Origin: Pseudomonadota bacterium
GTDB lineage: Bacteria; Pseudomonadota; Alphaproteobacteria; Rhodospirillales; Magnetospirillaceae
Length of the DNA: 64,000 nt
Direction: 5' to 3'
NCBI GenBank assembly: GCA_023458315.1
Contig: JAEXAH010000030.1
Location: 1-64,000, forward strand
Both the position numbers and the translations under genes were made by a program. Positions 33,319-43,291 of this stretch are shown here, piece after piece. The notes beneath the pieces are model-generated. The model was not told where the DNA came from, did not search any database, and saw only the letters and a program-made list of their open reading frames with translations. Numbering within the stretch: position 1 is the first letter of the stretch; each line of letters opens with the position of its first letter.

Positions 33319-34503
33319 ATGACCGGCGCGGGCAATGACGGCCGCCGTGGCGTGACCATTCTCGGCTCGACCGGTTCCATCGGCTGCAACACTGTCGAAC
33401 TGGTCGAGGCGCGGCCCGATTTGTACCGGGTCGAGGCGCTGACCGCCAATTGCCGGGTGGACATCCTGGCCGATCAGGCCCGGCGCCTGCGGCCCAGTTT
33501 GGCCGTGGTCGCCGATGAAGCCGCCTATGGCGCGCTCAAGGAAGCGTTGGCCGGAACCGGCATCGCCGTGGCGGCCGGGGCGGCGGCGGTGGTCGAGGCG
33601 GCGCAACTGCCGGCCGAATGGGTGATGGCCTCCATCGTCGGCGCCGCCGGACTGGCACCGACCCTGGCCGCCGTGCGGCGCGGCGCGGTGATCGGTCTGG
33701 CCAACAAGGAATGTCTGGTCTGCGCCGGAGCGCTGATGACCGCCGAGGTCGCCGCCCATGGCGCGACGCTGCTGCCGGTGGATTCCGAACATTCCGCCAT
33801 CTTCCAGGTGTTGGATGCCGGGCAGCCGGAAGCGGTGGAAAAGATCGTGCTGACCGCTTCGGGCGGGCCGTTCCGCTGCCGCTCGCTGGACGAGATGGCG
33901 GCCATGACCCCGGAACAGGCGGTGGCCCATCCCAATTGGTCCATGGGCGCCAAGATTTCCGTGGATTCCGCCTCGATGATGAACAAGGGGCTGGAACTGA
34001 TCGAGGCCCACCACCTGTTCGCCGTGCCCGAGGACCGCATCGACATCGTCGTGCATCCGCAATCGGTCATCCATTCCATGGTGTCCTATGTGGACGGTTC
34101 GGTGCTGGCGCAATTGGGCAGCCCCGACATGCGCACCCCCATCGCCTATGCCCTGGGATGGCCCAAGCGCATCTTCGCCCCGGCGCCGCGCCTGGATCTG
34201 GCCGCCATCGGCCAGTTGACCTTCGAGGCGCCCGACCCGGCGCGCTTCCCGGCGTTGCGGCTGGCCCGCGCCGCCTTGCAAACCGGCGGGTCCGCACCTA
34301 CTGTCTTGAACGCCGCCAACGAAGTGGCAGTCCAGGCGTTCCTTGGCCGTCGCATCGGCTTCCTCGACATCGCCCGCGTGGTCGAGTCCACCCTGGACAA
34401 TGTCGATCCGTTGCCGCCGTCGTCCATCGACGACGTTCTGGAACAGGATCGGCGGGCGCGGTTCTGCGCCGCGTCCATCATCGAGAAACTCGGCGCCGGT
34501 TGA
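33319..34503 (+). CDS. dxr: 1-deoxy-D-xylulose 5-phosphate reductoisomerase
   Basis: Second step of the MEP isoprenoid pathway: NADPH-dependent rearrangement and reduction of DXP to MEP, which supplies precursors for UppS upstream in the cluster. NADPH loop GVTILGSTGSIG, metal-binding DSEHSAIFQ, flexible loop region PNWSMGAKISVDSASMMNKGLE are present. 394 residues. The ATG at 33319 has the better GGAGAG spacing; ATG at 33316 or GTG at 33304 overlapping cdsA are alternatives. Confidence 0.96.
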   Translation: MTGAGNDGRRGVTILGSTGSIGCNTVELVEARPDLYRVEALTANCRVDILADQARRLRPSLAVVADEAAYGALKEALAGTGIAVAAGAAAVVEAAQLPAEWVMASIVGAAGLAPTLAAVRRGAVIGLANKECLVCAGALMTAEVAAHGATLLPVDSEHSAIFQVLDAGQPEAVEKIVLTASGGPFRCRSLDEMAAMTPEQAVAHPNWSMGAKISVDSASMMNKGLELIEAHHLFAVPEDRIDIVVHPQSVIHSMVSYVDGSVLAQLGSPDMRTPIAYALGWPKRIFAPAPRLDLAAIGQLTFEAPDPARFPALRLARAALQTGGSAPTVLNAANEVAVQAFLGRRIGFLDIARVVESTLDNVDPLPPSSIDDVLEQDRRARFCAASIIEKLGAG

Positions 34504-34529
34504 TCCGGCCGGGGAGTGAAACGGTTCCC

Positions 34530-35651
34530 ATGGATTTGCTGGCTGGCCTCTGGAATTACGGCGTCGTCTCCCTGTTCATCCTGACCGTGGTGGTGTTCGT
34601 CCATGAAGGCGGACATTATCTGGTCGCGCGGTGGAACGGCGTGAAGGTGGAGGTTTTCTCCGTCGGCTTCGGCCGTGAGATTTGGGGCTGGACCGACAAA
34701 TCCGGCACCCGCTGGCGCATCAGCCTGCTGCCGTTGGGTGGCTATGTCCGCATGTTCGGCGATGGCGACGCCGCTTCGGCCACCGCCGACGAACGCCCCA
34801 TGACCGAGGCCGAGAAGGCGGTCAGCTTCCGCCACAAGCGGGTCGGCCAGCGCGCCGCCATCGTCTTCGCCGGTCCCGCCGCCAATTTCATCTTCGCCAT
34901 ATTCGGCATGGCCATGATGCTGATGGTGCTGGGCGAGCAGGTGCTGGAACCGGTGGTCGGGCAGGTGCATCCCGGCAGCGCCGCCGAAGAGGCGGGACTG
35001 AAGCCCGGCGACCGGGTGGTGGCCATCAACGGCACCGCCATCGAACGCTTCATGGACATCAAGCGCACGGTCATGCTGTATCTGGAACAGCCGCTGACCC
35101 TGACCTATGAACGGGACGGCCGCGCCGCCGACGTCATCGTGCGCCCGCGCATCGTCGAGATCGGCGGCCAGAAACAGCCGCTGATCGGCATTGGCGCCGA
35201 CGTCAGCCGCGTCCAGTCCGTGCAGTACGGGCCGCTTCAGGCCCTGGGCCGCGCCGTGGTCAACACCGAGACCATGGTGACGTCCACCTTCGTCGGCATC
35301 GGCCAGATGCTGACCGGCCACCGCGACAGCGATGAACTGGGCGGCCCGATCCGTATCGCCAAAGGCGCGGGCGAGGCGGCGCAAAGCGGAATCGCCAGCG
35401 TCGTCTTCTACATGATCCTGCTTTCTCTTAACCTGGGATTAATCAATTTGTTCCCCATCCCTGTATTGGATGGTGGACATTTGATGTTCTATGCCTGCGA
35501 AGCCATCCTTGGTAGGCCCCTGGGCGAGAAGGCACAAGAATATGGTTTCCGAATCGGCCTGTTTCTGGTATTGGCCTTGATGGTCTTCGCCACCCGTAAC
35601 GATATTGTATCGTTGCCGGTGTGGGGCATGGTGAAGCAAATGCTTCCGTGA
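34530..35651 (+). CDS. rseP: RIP metalloprotease RseP
   Basis: Intramembrane site-2 zinc protease that cleaves membrane-bound anti-sigma factors and leftover signal peptides. The zinc motif HEGGH (25-29) lies in the first membrane helix; the third ligand Asp is in PVLDGGHLMFY near the C terminus. One PDZ domain lies at about 125-200 (GSAAEEAGLKPGDRVVAIN), whereas E. coli RseP has two. 373 residues. Located between dxr and bamA, its common setting. Confidence 0.95.
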   Translation: MDLLAGLWNYGVVSLFILTVVVFVHEGGHYLVARWNGVKVEVFSVGFGREIWGWTDKSGTRWRISLLPLGGYVRMFGDGDAASATADERPMTEAEKAVSFRHKRVGQRAAIVFAGPAANFIFAIFGMAMMLMVLGEQVLEPVVGQVHPGSAAEEAGLKPGDRVVAINGTAIERFMDIKRTVMLYLEQPLTLTYERDGRAADVIVRPRIVEIGGQKQPLIGIGADVSRVQSVQYGPLQALGRAVVNTETMVTSTFVGIGQMLTGHRDSDELGGPIRIAKGAGEAAQSGIASVVFYMILLSLNLGLINLFPIPVLDGGHLMFYACEAILGRPLGEKAQEYGFRIGLFLVLALMVFATRNDIVSLPVWGMVKQMLP

Positions 35652-35701
35652 CCTAGGATACGCCATCGGAAAAGATGGCCGGACGTCGCAGGGGGGCTTT
35701 G

Positions 35702-37975
35702 ATGAGTTTCGTGCGTAAGACTGCGCTGGTCGCCGGTTTCCTGGCCGTGGCGGCCCCGGCCCTCGCTCAGGACGGGGCTCGTGTCCGCCAGATCGTGGTG
35801 CAGGGCACGCAGCGTATCGAGGTCGAGACCGTCAAGTCGTACATGGCGATTTCCGAGGGCGATCCCTACGATTCCGATCGCGTCGACCGGTCGCTGAAGA
35901 CCCTGTTCAACACCGGCCTGTTCGCCGACGTCGCCATCCGGCGCGAGGGCGACATGGTGGTGGTGCGCGTGGTGGAAAACCCCATCATCAACCGCATCGC
36001 CTTCGAGGGGAACAAGCGCATCAAGGAAGAGGAGCTGACGCAGGAAACCCAACTGCGTCCGCGCGTCGTCTATACCCGCACCAAGGTGCAAAGCGACGTC
36101 AAGCGCATCCTCGACCTCTATCGCCGCAATGGCCGCTTCGGCGCCACCGCCGAGCCGAAGATCATCCAGCTTGAGCAGAACCGCGTCGATCTGGTGTTCG
36201 AGATCAGCGAAGGCGAGCCGACCTACGTCAAGCGCATCAATTTCGTCGGCAACCACAAGTACAGCGATTCGCGCCTGCGCGAAGTGCTGATGACCAAGGA
36301 AGAGCGGTGGTACCGCTTCTTCTCCAGCGACGACACCTATGATCCCGATCGCGTCACCTATGACCGCGAATTGCTGCGCCGCTATTACCTGAAGCACGGT
36401 TTCGCCGATTTCCGCGTGTCCTCGGCGGTGGCGGAACTGACGCCGGACCGTCAGGGCTTCTTCATCACCATGACGGTGGACGAGGGCGACCGCTACAAGT
36501 TCGGCACCTCGGAGATCAACGCCAACATCAAGGACCTCAAGGTCGAGGAACTCCAGCCGCTGCTGGTGTCGCAGCCGGGCGACTGGTACAACGCCGATCA
36601 GGTCGAAGACATCGTCCAGAAGCTGACCGACGCGCTCGGCACCCGCGGCTACGCCTTCGTCGACGTCAAGCCGCAGGTGAACCGTGACCGCGAGAACAAG
36701 GTCATCAACATCACCTACGACATTCAGGAAGGACCGCGCGTGTATGTCGAGCGCATCGACATCACCGGCAACGTCCGCACCCTGGACAAGGTGATCCGCC
36801 GCGAATTCAAGCTGGTGGAAGGCGACGCCTTCAACACCGCCAAGCTGCGCCGGTCGCGCCAGCGCATCAAGGATCTGAATTTCTTCGAAAAGGCCGAAGT
36901 CACCAACGTCCCGTCGGAAACCGCGCCCGACCGCACGGTGATCAAGGTGGACGTCCAGGAAAAGTCCACCGGCGAATTGTCGTTCGGCGTCGGCTGGTCC
37001 ACGGTCGCCGGTCCGCTGGCCGAAGCGTCCATGCGCGAACGCAACCTGCTGGGCCGTGGCCAGGATCTGCGCGTCAGCGCCTCGATCGGCACCAAGCAGA
37101 ACCAGGCGCAGTTGAACTTCACCGAGCCCTATTTCCTGGATCGCCAACTGGCGGCGGGCTTCGACGCGTTCGCCATCACTCGCAAACTGCAAAACGAAAG
37201 CAGCTACGATTCCAACACGGTCGGCGGTGCGTTGCGCGGCGGCTATCACATCCACGAAAACCTGCGCCAGGACATCAAGTACACCCTGAAGCGCGACAAA
37301 GTGGAAAACGTCGACACCAACGCTTCCCTCTACATCAAGGAGCAGGAAGGCACGGCGACGCTGTCGTCCATCCAGCAGACCCTGATGTGGGATTACCGCG
37401 ATTCCAAGGTCGAGCCGACCGAGGGCTATTATTTCCGCGTCAACAACGAGGTCGCGGGTCTTGGTGGAAGCCAGAAGTTCCTGCGCAACAATTTCGGCGC
37501 CGGGCAATATTTCCCCCTGGACGAAGGCGTGGTGCTGGGTCTGACCGGTAGCTTCGGTTACATGAGCGGCTTCGGCGACGAAAAGATCCGCATCACCGAA
37601 CGCTACTTCCTGGGCGGCGACACCCTGCGCGGTTTCGCCAGTGCCGGTGTCGGTCCCCGCGACAAGAGCTCGGGCGATGCCCTGGGTGGCCTGTGGCAAT
37701 ATGCCGGCAGCGCCCAGCTCAAGTTCCCGTTGGGCCTGCCCGAGGAACTGGGCTTCGGCGGCCAGATCTTCAGCGATTTCGGTTCGGTCGGTGAAACCGA
37801 GAACTACGCCAGCGGCACCATCGATCAGGCGACCTCGGTCCGCGTTTCGGTCGGCGCCGGCGTCACCTGGAAGTCGCCCATGGGGCCGGTGGCGGTCGAT
37901 CTGGGCTTCCCGATCATGAAGGAAAGCTTCGACAAGCGCGAATTGTTCCGCTTCAACTTCGGCACGAGGTTCTAG
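35702..37975 (+). CDS. bamA: outer membrane protein assembly factor BamA
   Basis: Core of the beta-barrel assembly machine in the outer membrane. A signal peptide (FVRKTALVAGFLAVAAPALA) is followed by five POTRA domains (about residues 25-420) and a 16-strand barrel. The family motif RGF in loop 6 is seen as DTLRGFASAG, and the protein ends in FRFNFGTRF with terminal Phe. 757 residues. The start is chosen by the signal peptide and GGGGGG site; an in-frame codon 27 bases upstream is less likely. Operon with skp, next base after the stop. Confidence 0.97.
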   Translation: MSFVRKTALVAGFLAVAAPALAQDGARVRQIVVQGTQRIEVETVKSYMAISEGDPYDSDRVDRSLKTLFNTGLFADVAIRREGDMVVVRVVENPIINRIAFEGNKRIKEEELTQETQLRPRVVYTRTKVQSDVKRILDLYRRNGRFGATAEPKIIQLEQNRVDLVFEISEGEPTYVKRINFVGNHKYSDSRLREVLMTKEERWYRFFSSDDTYDPDRVTYDRELLRRYYLKHGFADFRVSSAVAELTPDRQGFFITMTVDEGDRYKFGTSEINANIKDLKVEELQPLLVSQPGDWYNADQVEDIVQKLTDALGTRGYAFVDVKPQVNRDRENKVINITYDIQEGPRVYVERIDITGNVRTLDKVIRREFKLVEGDAFNTAKLRRSRQRIKDLNFFEKAEVTNVPSETAPDRTVIKVDVQEKSTGELSFGVGWSTVAGPLAEASMRERNLLGRGQDLRVSASIGTKQNQAQLNFTEPYFLDRQLAAGFDAFAITRKLQNESSYDSNTVGGALRGGYHIHENLRQDIKYTLKRDKVENVDTNASLYIKEQEGTATLSSIQQTLMWDYRDSKVEPTEGYYFRVNNEVAGLGGSQKFLRNNFGAGQYFPLDEGVVLGLTGSFGYMSGFGDEKIRITERYFLGGDTLRGFASAGVGPRDKSSGDALGGLWQYAGSAQLKFPLGLPEELGFGGQIFSDFGSVGETENYASGTIDQATSVRVSVGAGVTWKSPMGPVAVDLGFPIMKESFDKRELFRFNFGTRF

Positions 37976-37976
37976 C

Positions 37977-38585
37977 ATGAATGCCGGGGTGCGGGCCCGC
38001 CTGGGGCTGGCCGTCCTTGCCGTTCACCTTGCCTGTGCCGTTCCTGCCTGGGCCGAACCGGCCAAGCTGCCGACCGCCACCGTCATGGTGGTGGACGTGC
38101 AGGGTGCGTTGCAGCAATCGGTGGCCGCCAAGGGCTTGCGGACGCAGCGCGACCAGTTCCTGCAAGGTTTCCAGGCGGAACTGGAAAAGAACCGCGCCAG
38201 CCTGAAGGAAACCGAAAGCGAACTGGTTCGCCAGAAATCGGCCATGGCCCCCGATGCCTGGCAGCAGAAGGCACGGGCCTTCGAACAGCAGGTGTTCGAG
38301 TTCAACCAGCGTTTCCAGCGCAACAACCAGGCGGTGGACAAGTCGTTCCGCGCGGGCATGAGCGAGTTGTCGGACGCGCTGGCGCAAGTCACCGAGGAAC
38401 TGGCCAGCGAGATGGGCGCCAATCTGGTGCTGCCCAAGTCGCAGATTTTCCTGCATGATCCGCGCATGGAAATGACCCAGCAGGTGGTGGAACGCCTGAA
38501 CAGGAAGTTCCCGTCGGTGAATTTCCCCACGCCGACCGTCGAGGGCGACGCCCCGCGCGCACCGGCGCCGCTGAAGAAGAAGTAG
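37977..38585 (+). CDS. skp: periplasmic chaperone OmpH/Skp family
   Basis: Periplasmic holdase that keeps unfolded outer-membrane proteins soluble before BAM. A signal peptide (AVLAVHLACAVPAWA) precedes the mature chain, where VMVVDVQGALQQSVAAKGL starts the conserved domain and residues 60-130 are a charged coiled coil. 202 residues, with a Pro/Lys-rich end. Begins one base after the bamA stop. Confidence 0.9.
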   Translation: MNAGVRARLGLAVLAVHLACAVPAWAEPAKLPTATVMVVDVQGALQQSVAAKGLRTQRDQFLQGFQAELEKNRASLKETESELVRQKSAMAPDAWQQKARAFEQQVFEFNQRFQRNNQAVDKSFRAGMSELSDALAQVTEELASEMGANLVLPKSQIFLHDPRMEMTQQVVERLNRKFPSVNFPTPTVEGDAPRAPAPLKKK

Positions 38586-38588
38586 ACC

Positions 38589-39608
38589 ATGGCTGATCCG
38601 CGTTTCTTTTCCGTCGCCGGTCCGTTCACGCTGGCGCAACTGGCCGAGATTTCCGGCGCCGAGATCGCCCCGGGCAGCGACGGCACCCTGGTTCTTCACG
38701 ACGTCGCCGCGCTGGATCAGGCCGGTCCCGAGCACATCGGCTTCCTGGACAATCGCAAGTACATCGACGCCTTCGTCGCCAGCAAGGCGGGTGCCGCCAT
38801 CGTGCACCCCGATCTGGCCGCGCGTGCGCCGGGCGGCATGGCGTTGCTGTTGTCCAAGGACCCCTATCGCGCCTATGCCAAGGTGGCGCAGGCGTTCTAT
38901 CCCCGGCCGCGCCTGGAAGCCTGGGTGGCGCCGACCGCCCATGTGGACCCGTCGGCCCGGGTGGGCGAGGGCTGCCGCATCGAATACGGCGCGGTGATCG
39001 GCGCCCGCGCCGAGATCGGCGCCCGCTGTCATATCGGCCCCAACGCGGTGATCGGTGACGGCGTGGAGCTGGGCGACGACTGCATCATCGGCGCCAACGC
39101 CACCGTGCAGTTCGCCCTGGTCGGCCGCAACGTCAACATCTATCCCGGCGCCCGCATCGGTCAGGACGGTTTCGGTTTCGCCATGGGGCCGCAGGGGCAT
39201 CTGAAGGTGCCGCAACTGGGCCGGGTGATCATCGGCGACAACGTGGAAGTCGGCGCCAACACCACCATCGACCGCGGCGCCGGGCCGGACACGGTGATCG
39301 GCGCGGGCAGCATGATTGATAATCTGGTGCAGATTGGGCACAACGTCCAACTGGGCCGTGGCTGCGTCGTGGTGGCGCAGGTGGGCATTTCCGGTTCGAC
39401 CAAGTTCGGCGATTTCGTCGCCGCCGGGGGGCAGGCGGGTTTCGCCGGCCATCTGACGGTCGGGACGGGCGCGCGGGTCGCCGCCCAGGCCGGCGTGATC
39501 AAAAGCATCGGGCCGGGTGAAACCGTGGGCGGCACCCCCGCCGTGCCGCAAATGGAATGGCTGCGCCAGTCGGCGGCCTTGAGCAAGCTGATTCGGCGCA
39601 AGGGATAG
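38589..39608 (+). CDS. lpxD: UDP-3-O-(R-3-hydroxymyristoyl)glucosamine N-acyltransferase
   Basis: Third acyl transfer step of lipid A synthesis: adds a hydroxyacyl chain from ACP to the 2-amino group. The N-terminal uridine-binding domain (about 1-105) is followed by a left-handed beta helix of hexapeptide repeats with the catalytic His in LVQIGHNVQLGRG. 339 residues. Starts 3 bases after skp. Confidence 0.96.
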   Translation: MADPRFFSVAGPFTLAQLAEISGAEIAPGSDGTLVLHDVAALDQAGPEHIGFLDNRKYIDAFVASKAGAAIVHPDLAARAPGGMALLLSKDPYRAYAKVAQAFYPRPRLEAWVAPTAHVDPSARVGEGCRIEYGAVIGARAEIGARCHIGPNAVIGDGVELGDDCIIGANATVQFALVGRNVNIYPGARIGQDGFGFAMGPQGHLKVPQLGRVIIGDNVEVGANTTIDRGAGPDTVIGAGSMIDNLVQIGHNVQLGRGCVVVAQVGISGSTKFGDFVAAGGQAGFAGHLTVGTGARVAAQAGVIKSIGPGETVGGTPAVPQMEWLRQSAALSKLIRRKG

Positions 39609-39668
39609 GCTGACAGACGGGGCGGCCCGTTCCGGGCGCCACGCGAGGCAGAGAAGGTAAGGACGAAG

Positions 39669-40127
39669 ATGACAGTGAACGACGCGGGAAAGGTGATCGA
39701 CATCAACCGGATCATGCAGATGATCCCGCACCGCTATCCTTTCCTCATGGTGGACAAGGTTATCGATGTGATTCCCAACGAAAGTGCCGTGGGAATCAAG
39801 AACGTGACCATCAACGAGCCGTTCTTCCAGGGGCACTTCCCGCAGCGCCCGGTGATGCCCGGCGTGCTGATCATCGAGGCCATGGCCCAGACTTCGGCCG
39901 TGCTGGTGGTCGAAACGCTGGGTGCGGCGTCGGAAGGGAAGCTGGTTTATTTCATGAGTGTTGATACCGCCCGCTTCCGCAAGCCCGTGGGCCCCGGCGA
40001 CACCCTGGCCATTCATGTGGTCAAGGAACGGTCGCGGGGCAACGTGTGGAAGTTCCGCGCCGAGGCCAAGGTCGGGGACACCCTGATGGCCGAAGCCACC
40101 TACGCCGCCATGATCCTGGACGACTGA
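39669..40127 (+). CDS. fabZ: 3-hydroxyacyl-ACP dehydratase FabZ
   Basis: Hot-dog-fold dehydratase of fatty acid elongation. It competes with LpxA and LpxD for 3-hydroxyacyl-ACP, which explains its place in the lipid A cluster. Active-site His is in NEPFFQGHFPQRPVMPGV and Glu in IIEAMAQTSAVL. 152 residues. The stop overlaps the lpxA start by one base (TGATG). Confidence 0.97.
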   Translation: MTVNDAGKVIDINRIMQMIPHRYPFLMVDKVIDVIPNESAVGIKNVTINEPFFQGHFPQRPVMPGVLIIEAMAQTSAVLVVETLGAASEGKLVYFMSVDTARFRKPVGPGDTLAIHVVKERSRGNVWKFRAEAKVGDTLMAEATYAAMILDD

Positions 40128-40927
40128 TGCCCAATATCCATCCCTCCGCCGTCGTCGATCCCAAGGCGCGCATCGCCGATTCCGCCACCGTCGGACCGTT
40201 CTGCATGGTCGGTCCCGATGTGGAACTGGGCGAACGCGTCGAATTGCTGTCCCACGTCGCCGTGGCCGGCATCACCAAGGTGGGCGAGGGGACGCGGATT
40301 TTCCCGTTCGCCTCCATCGGCCACCCGCCGCAGGATTTGAAGTACAAGGGCGAGCCTTCGACCCTGACCATCGGCAGGAATTGCCAGATCCGCGAACACG
40401 TCACCATGAATCCCGGCACCGAGGGTGGCGGCATGGAAACGCGGGTCGGCGACAATTGCCTGTTCATGGCCAGCGCCCATGTGGCCCATGACTGCATTCT
40501 CGGCAACAACGTCATCATGGCCAACAACGCCACCCTGGCGGGCCATGTGGTGGTGGGCGACTTCGCCTTCCTGGGCGGCCTGTCGGCGGTGCACCAGTTC
40601 GTGCGCATCGGCAAGCACGCCATGATCGGCGGCATGTCGGGCGTCGAGGCCGACGTCATTCCGTTCGGCATCGTCATCGGCAACCGCGCCCACCTGAACG
40701 GCCTGAACATCGTCGGCCTGAAGCGTCGCGGCTTCTCGCGCGAGGACATTCACACCCTGCGCAACGCCTATCGCCTGCTGTTCGCTCCCGAGGGCACCTT
40801 GCAGGAGCGGGTCGAGGACGTGGCCGAGCAGTACAAGGACAACGGCGCCGTGATGGAGGTGGTGGAGTTCATCCGCGCCGATTCGTCGCGCCAGTTGTGC
40901 ACGCCCGGCTTCCGGGATGACAAGTAA
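40127..40927 (+). CDS. lpxA: acyl-ACP--UDP-N-acetylglucosamine O-acyltransferase
   Basis: First step of lipid A synthesis, transferring a 3-hydroxyacyl chain to UDP-GlcNAc. The left-handed beta helix occupies about 1-190 and an alpha-helical C-terminal domain follows. The catalytic-type His is H121 in MASAHVAHDC, equivalent to E. coli His125. 266 residues. Shares one base with fabZ and its end overlaps lpxI by 11 bp. Confidence 0.97.
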   Translation: MPNIHPSAVVDPKARIADSATVGPFCMVGPDVELGERVELLSHVAVAGITKVGEGTRIFPFASIGHPPQDLKYKGEPSTLTIGRNCQIREHVTMNPGTEGGGMETRVGDNCLFMASAHVAHDCILGNNVIMANNATLAGHVVVGDFAFLGGLSAVHQFVRIGKHAMIGGMSGVEADVIPFGIVIGNRAHLNGLNIVGLKRRGFSREDIHTLRNAYRLLFAPEGTLQERVEDVAEQYKDNGAVMEVVEFIRADSSRQLCTPGFRDDK

Positions 40928-41738
40928 ACTGGGAATCGTGGCCGGTGGCGGCGAGTTCCCCGGACTCGTCATCGCCGCCTGCCGCGCCCAGAACCGCCCT
41001 TTCCACGTTCTCGCCCTGTCCGGTCACGCCGATCCGGCGGTGATCGGCGACGCCCCGGCCGACTGGATTCGTCTGGGCGAGGCGGGAACCGGCTTCAAAC
41101 TGCTGAAGCAGGTCGGGGTGGACGAGGTGGTGATGATCGGCCCCGTGCGCCGTCCCACCCTGCGCGAGCTTGCCCCCGATTTCCGCACCACCCGTTTTTT
41201 CGCCAAGGTCGGCCTCAAGGCGCTGGGCGATGACGGGCTGCTGCGCGCCGTCGCCCGCGAGATCGAGGAAGAGGGCTTCCGGCTGGTCGGCATCGATCAG
41301 GTGCTGGAGGATTGCCTGGCGGTTCCCGGCCTTTACGGCAGCGTTTCCCCCGACGACCAGGCCGAAGCCGACATCCGGCGCGGTGTCGAGGTGGCGCACG
41401 GCCTGGGTGCCCTGGATGTGGGGCAGGCGGTGGTGGTGCAGCAAGGCATCGTGCTGGGGGTCGAGGCCATCGAGGGCACCGATCGTCTGATCCGCCGTTG
41501 CGGCGAATTGCGCCGCGAGGGGGTGGGCGGGGTGCTGGTCAAGATGAAGAAGCCCGGCCAGGACCGTCGCCTGGACCTGCCGACCATCGGCACGGCAACC
41601 CTGCGCGAAGCCGCCGCCGCCGGTTTGCGCGGCATTGCCGTCGAGGCGGGGGGCGCCCTGGTGCTGGGCCGCGCGGCGGTGACGGCCGAGGCCGACCGTC
41701 TGGGCCTGTTCGTGCTGGGGATCGAGGCGGCATGCTGA
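40917..41738 (+). CDS. lpxI: UDP-2,3-diacylglucosamine pyrophosphatase LpxI
   Basis: Hydrolyses UDP-2,3-diacylglucosamine to lipid X. LpxI replaces LpxH in many alphaproteobacteria and is unrelated to it. The family start LGIVAGGGEFPGLVIAACR and the C-terminal domain segment GVGGVLVKMKKPGQDRRLDLP with TIGTATLREAAAAGLRGIA are clear. 273 residues. The ATG lies in the end of lpxA. Confidence 0.94.
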   Translation: MTSKLGIVAGGGEFPGLVIAACRAQNRPFHVLALSGHADPAVIGDAPADWIRLGEAGTGFKLLKQVGVDEVVMIGPVRRPTLRELAPDFRTTRFFAKVGLKALGDDGLLRAVAREIEEEGFRLVGIDQVLEDCLAVPGLYGSVSPDDQAEADIRRGVEVAHGLGALDVGQAVVVQQGIVLGVEAIEGTDRLIRRCGELRREGVGGVLVKMKKPGQDRRLDLPTIGTATLREAAAAGLRGIAVEAGGALVLGRAAVTAEADRLGLFVLGIEAAC

Positions 41739-42898
41739 TCTACCTCATCGCCGGTGAACCCTCGGGCGATCTGCTGGGTGGCCGCCTGATGGCCGGACTC
41801 AAGGCACGGACCGGTGGCGACATCCGATTCGCCGGAATCGGCGGTGAAACCATGCGGGCCGAGGGACTGGACAGCTTGTTTCCCATGCCGGAATTGACCG
41901 TGATGGGGTTGGTCGAGGTTCTGCCGCGCATTCCGCGCATCCTGCGCCGGGTGCGGGAAACCGTGGCCGATATCGGTGCCCGCCGCCCCGACGCCATCGT
42001 CACCATCGATTCCTGGGGCTTCACCGGCCGGGTGCAGAAAGCCTGCCAGGACCTTTACCCGGATATTCCGCGCATCCATTACGTGGCGCCCATGGTGTGG
42101 GCGTGGAAGCCGCAGCGGGCCAAGAAGCTGGCCAAGGTGCTGGATCTGCTGATGACCCTGCTGCCGTTCGAGCCGGACTGGTTCGAGCGCGAGGGATTGC
42201 GGACCATCCATGTGGGCCACCCGGTGATCGAGAGCGGCGCGGGGCAGGGTGACGGCGCTGCTTTCCGCGCCCGCCACGGTATCGCCGCCGATGCCCAGGT
42301 GCTGGTGGCGTTGCCCGGAAGCCGCCAGTCGGAAACCAATCTGTTGCTGCCGGTGTTCGCCGACACGTTGGCGCGTCTGGCCCGCTCTCACCCCGATCTG
42401 GTGGTGGTGGCGCCGACTGTCGAGACGGTGGCCGACAAGGTGCGCGCCGCCGCCACGGGCTGGCCGTTGCGGGTCGTGGTGGTGGACAACCGCGCCGAGA
42501 AATACGATGCCTTCGCCGCCGGAACCGCCGCCCTGGCGGCGTCGGGCACCGTGGCGCTGGAACTGGCGCTGGCCGGGTTGCCCGCCGCCATCCTGTATCG
42601 CGTCTCGCCCGTCACCGCCTTTGTCGCCCGGCGTTTCATGGGGTTCAGGATCAAGTGGGCGACCCTGGTCAACATGGTGCTGGACAAGGCCGTGATGCCG
42701 GAATTCCTGCAAGAGGATTGTCTGCCCGAGCAGGTGGCGCCGGTCGTGACCCGTCTGCTGGATGATGCGGACGACCGCGCGGCCCGCCGCGCCGATATGG
42801 CAGAGGCCATGGCTCGTCTGGGCTATGGCGGCCCCAGCCCCAGCGACCGCGCCGCCGCCACCGTTTTGGACTTCATCGCCGAAAGGAGAACGCCATGA
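41732..42898 (+). CDS. lpxB: lipid-A-disaccharide synthase
   Basis: Inverting glycosyltransferase (GT19) joining lipid X to UDP-2,3-diacylglucosamine to form the lipid A disaccharide. Conserved IAGEPSGDLLGGRLM at the N terminus, HYVAPMVWAWKPQRAKKL and LPGSRQSE are present. 388 residues. Start overlaps the lpxI stop by 7 bp; its stop overlaps gloA (ATGA). Confidence 0.97.
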   Translation: MLIYLIAGEPSGDLLGGRLMAGLKARTGGDIRFAGIGGETMRAEGLDSLFPMPELTVMGLVEVLPRIPRILRRVRETVADIGARRPDAIVTIDSWGFTGRVQKACQDLYPDIPRIHYVAPMVWAWKPQRAKKLAKVLDLLMTLLPFEPDWFEREGLRTIHVGHPVIESGAGQGDGAAFRARHGIAADAQVLVALPGSRQSETNLLLPVFADTLARLARSHPDLVVVAPTVETVADKVRAAATGWPLRVVVVDNRAEKYDAFAAGTAALAASGTVALELALAGLPAAILYRVSPVTAFVARRFMGFRIKWATLVNMVLDKAVMPEFLQEDCLPEQVAPVVTRLLDDADDRAARRADMAEAMARLGYGGPSPSDRAAATVLDFIAERRTP

Positions 42899-43287
42899 GC
42901 TGGCGCATGCTGCACACCATGATCCGGGTCGGCAACCTGGACCGCTCCATCGACTTCTATACCCGCCTGTTGGGCATGAAGCTGTTGCGGCGGCAGGATT
43001 ACCCCGATGGCCGCTTCACCCTGGCCTTCGTCGGCTATGGCGACGAGGCCGCCAACACGGTGATCGAGCTGACCCACAATTGGGACACCGAATCCTACGA
43101 TTTGGGCACTGGTTTCGGCCATGTCGCCCTGGGGGTGCCCGACATTTACGCCGCCTGCGACACCCTGGCCGCCAACGGCGCCAAGATCACCCGGCCGCCG
43201 GGACCGATGAAGCATGGCAAGACCGTCATCGCCTTTATCGAGGACCCGGACGGCTACAAGGTCGAACTGATCGAACACAAGGAATAG
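42895..43287 (+). CDS. gloA: lactoylglutathione lyase (glyoxalase I)
   Basis: Converts the methylglyoxal-glutathione hemithioacetal to S-lactoylglutathione. 130 residues with metal ligands in MLHTMIRVGN, NTVIELTHNWD, TGFGHVALGV and GYKVELIEHK. The ATG overlaps the lpxB stop, so it is coupled to the lipid A genes, although functionally separate. Confidence 0.93.
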   Translation: MSWRMLHTMIRVGNLDRSIDFYTRLLGMKLLRRQDYPDGRFTLAFVGYGDEAANTVIELTHNWDTESYDLGTGFGHVALGVPDIYAACDTLAANGAKITRPPGPMKHGKTVIAFIEDPDGYKVELIEHKE

Positions 43288-43291
43288 GGCC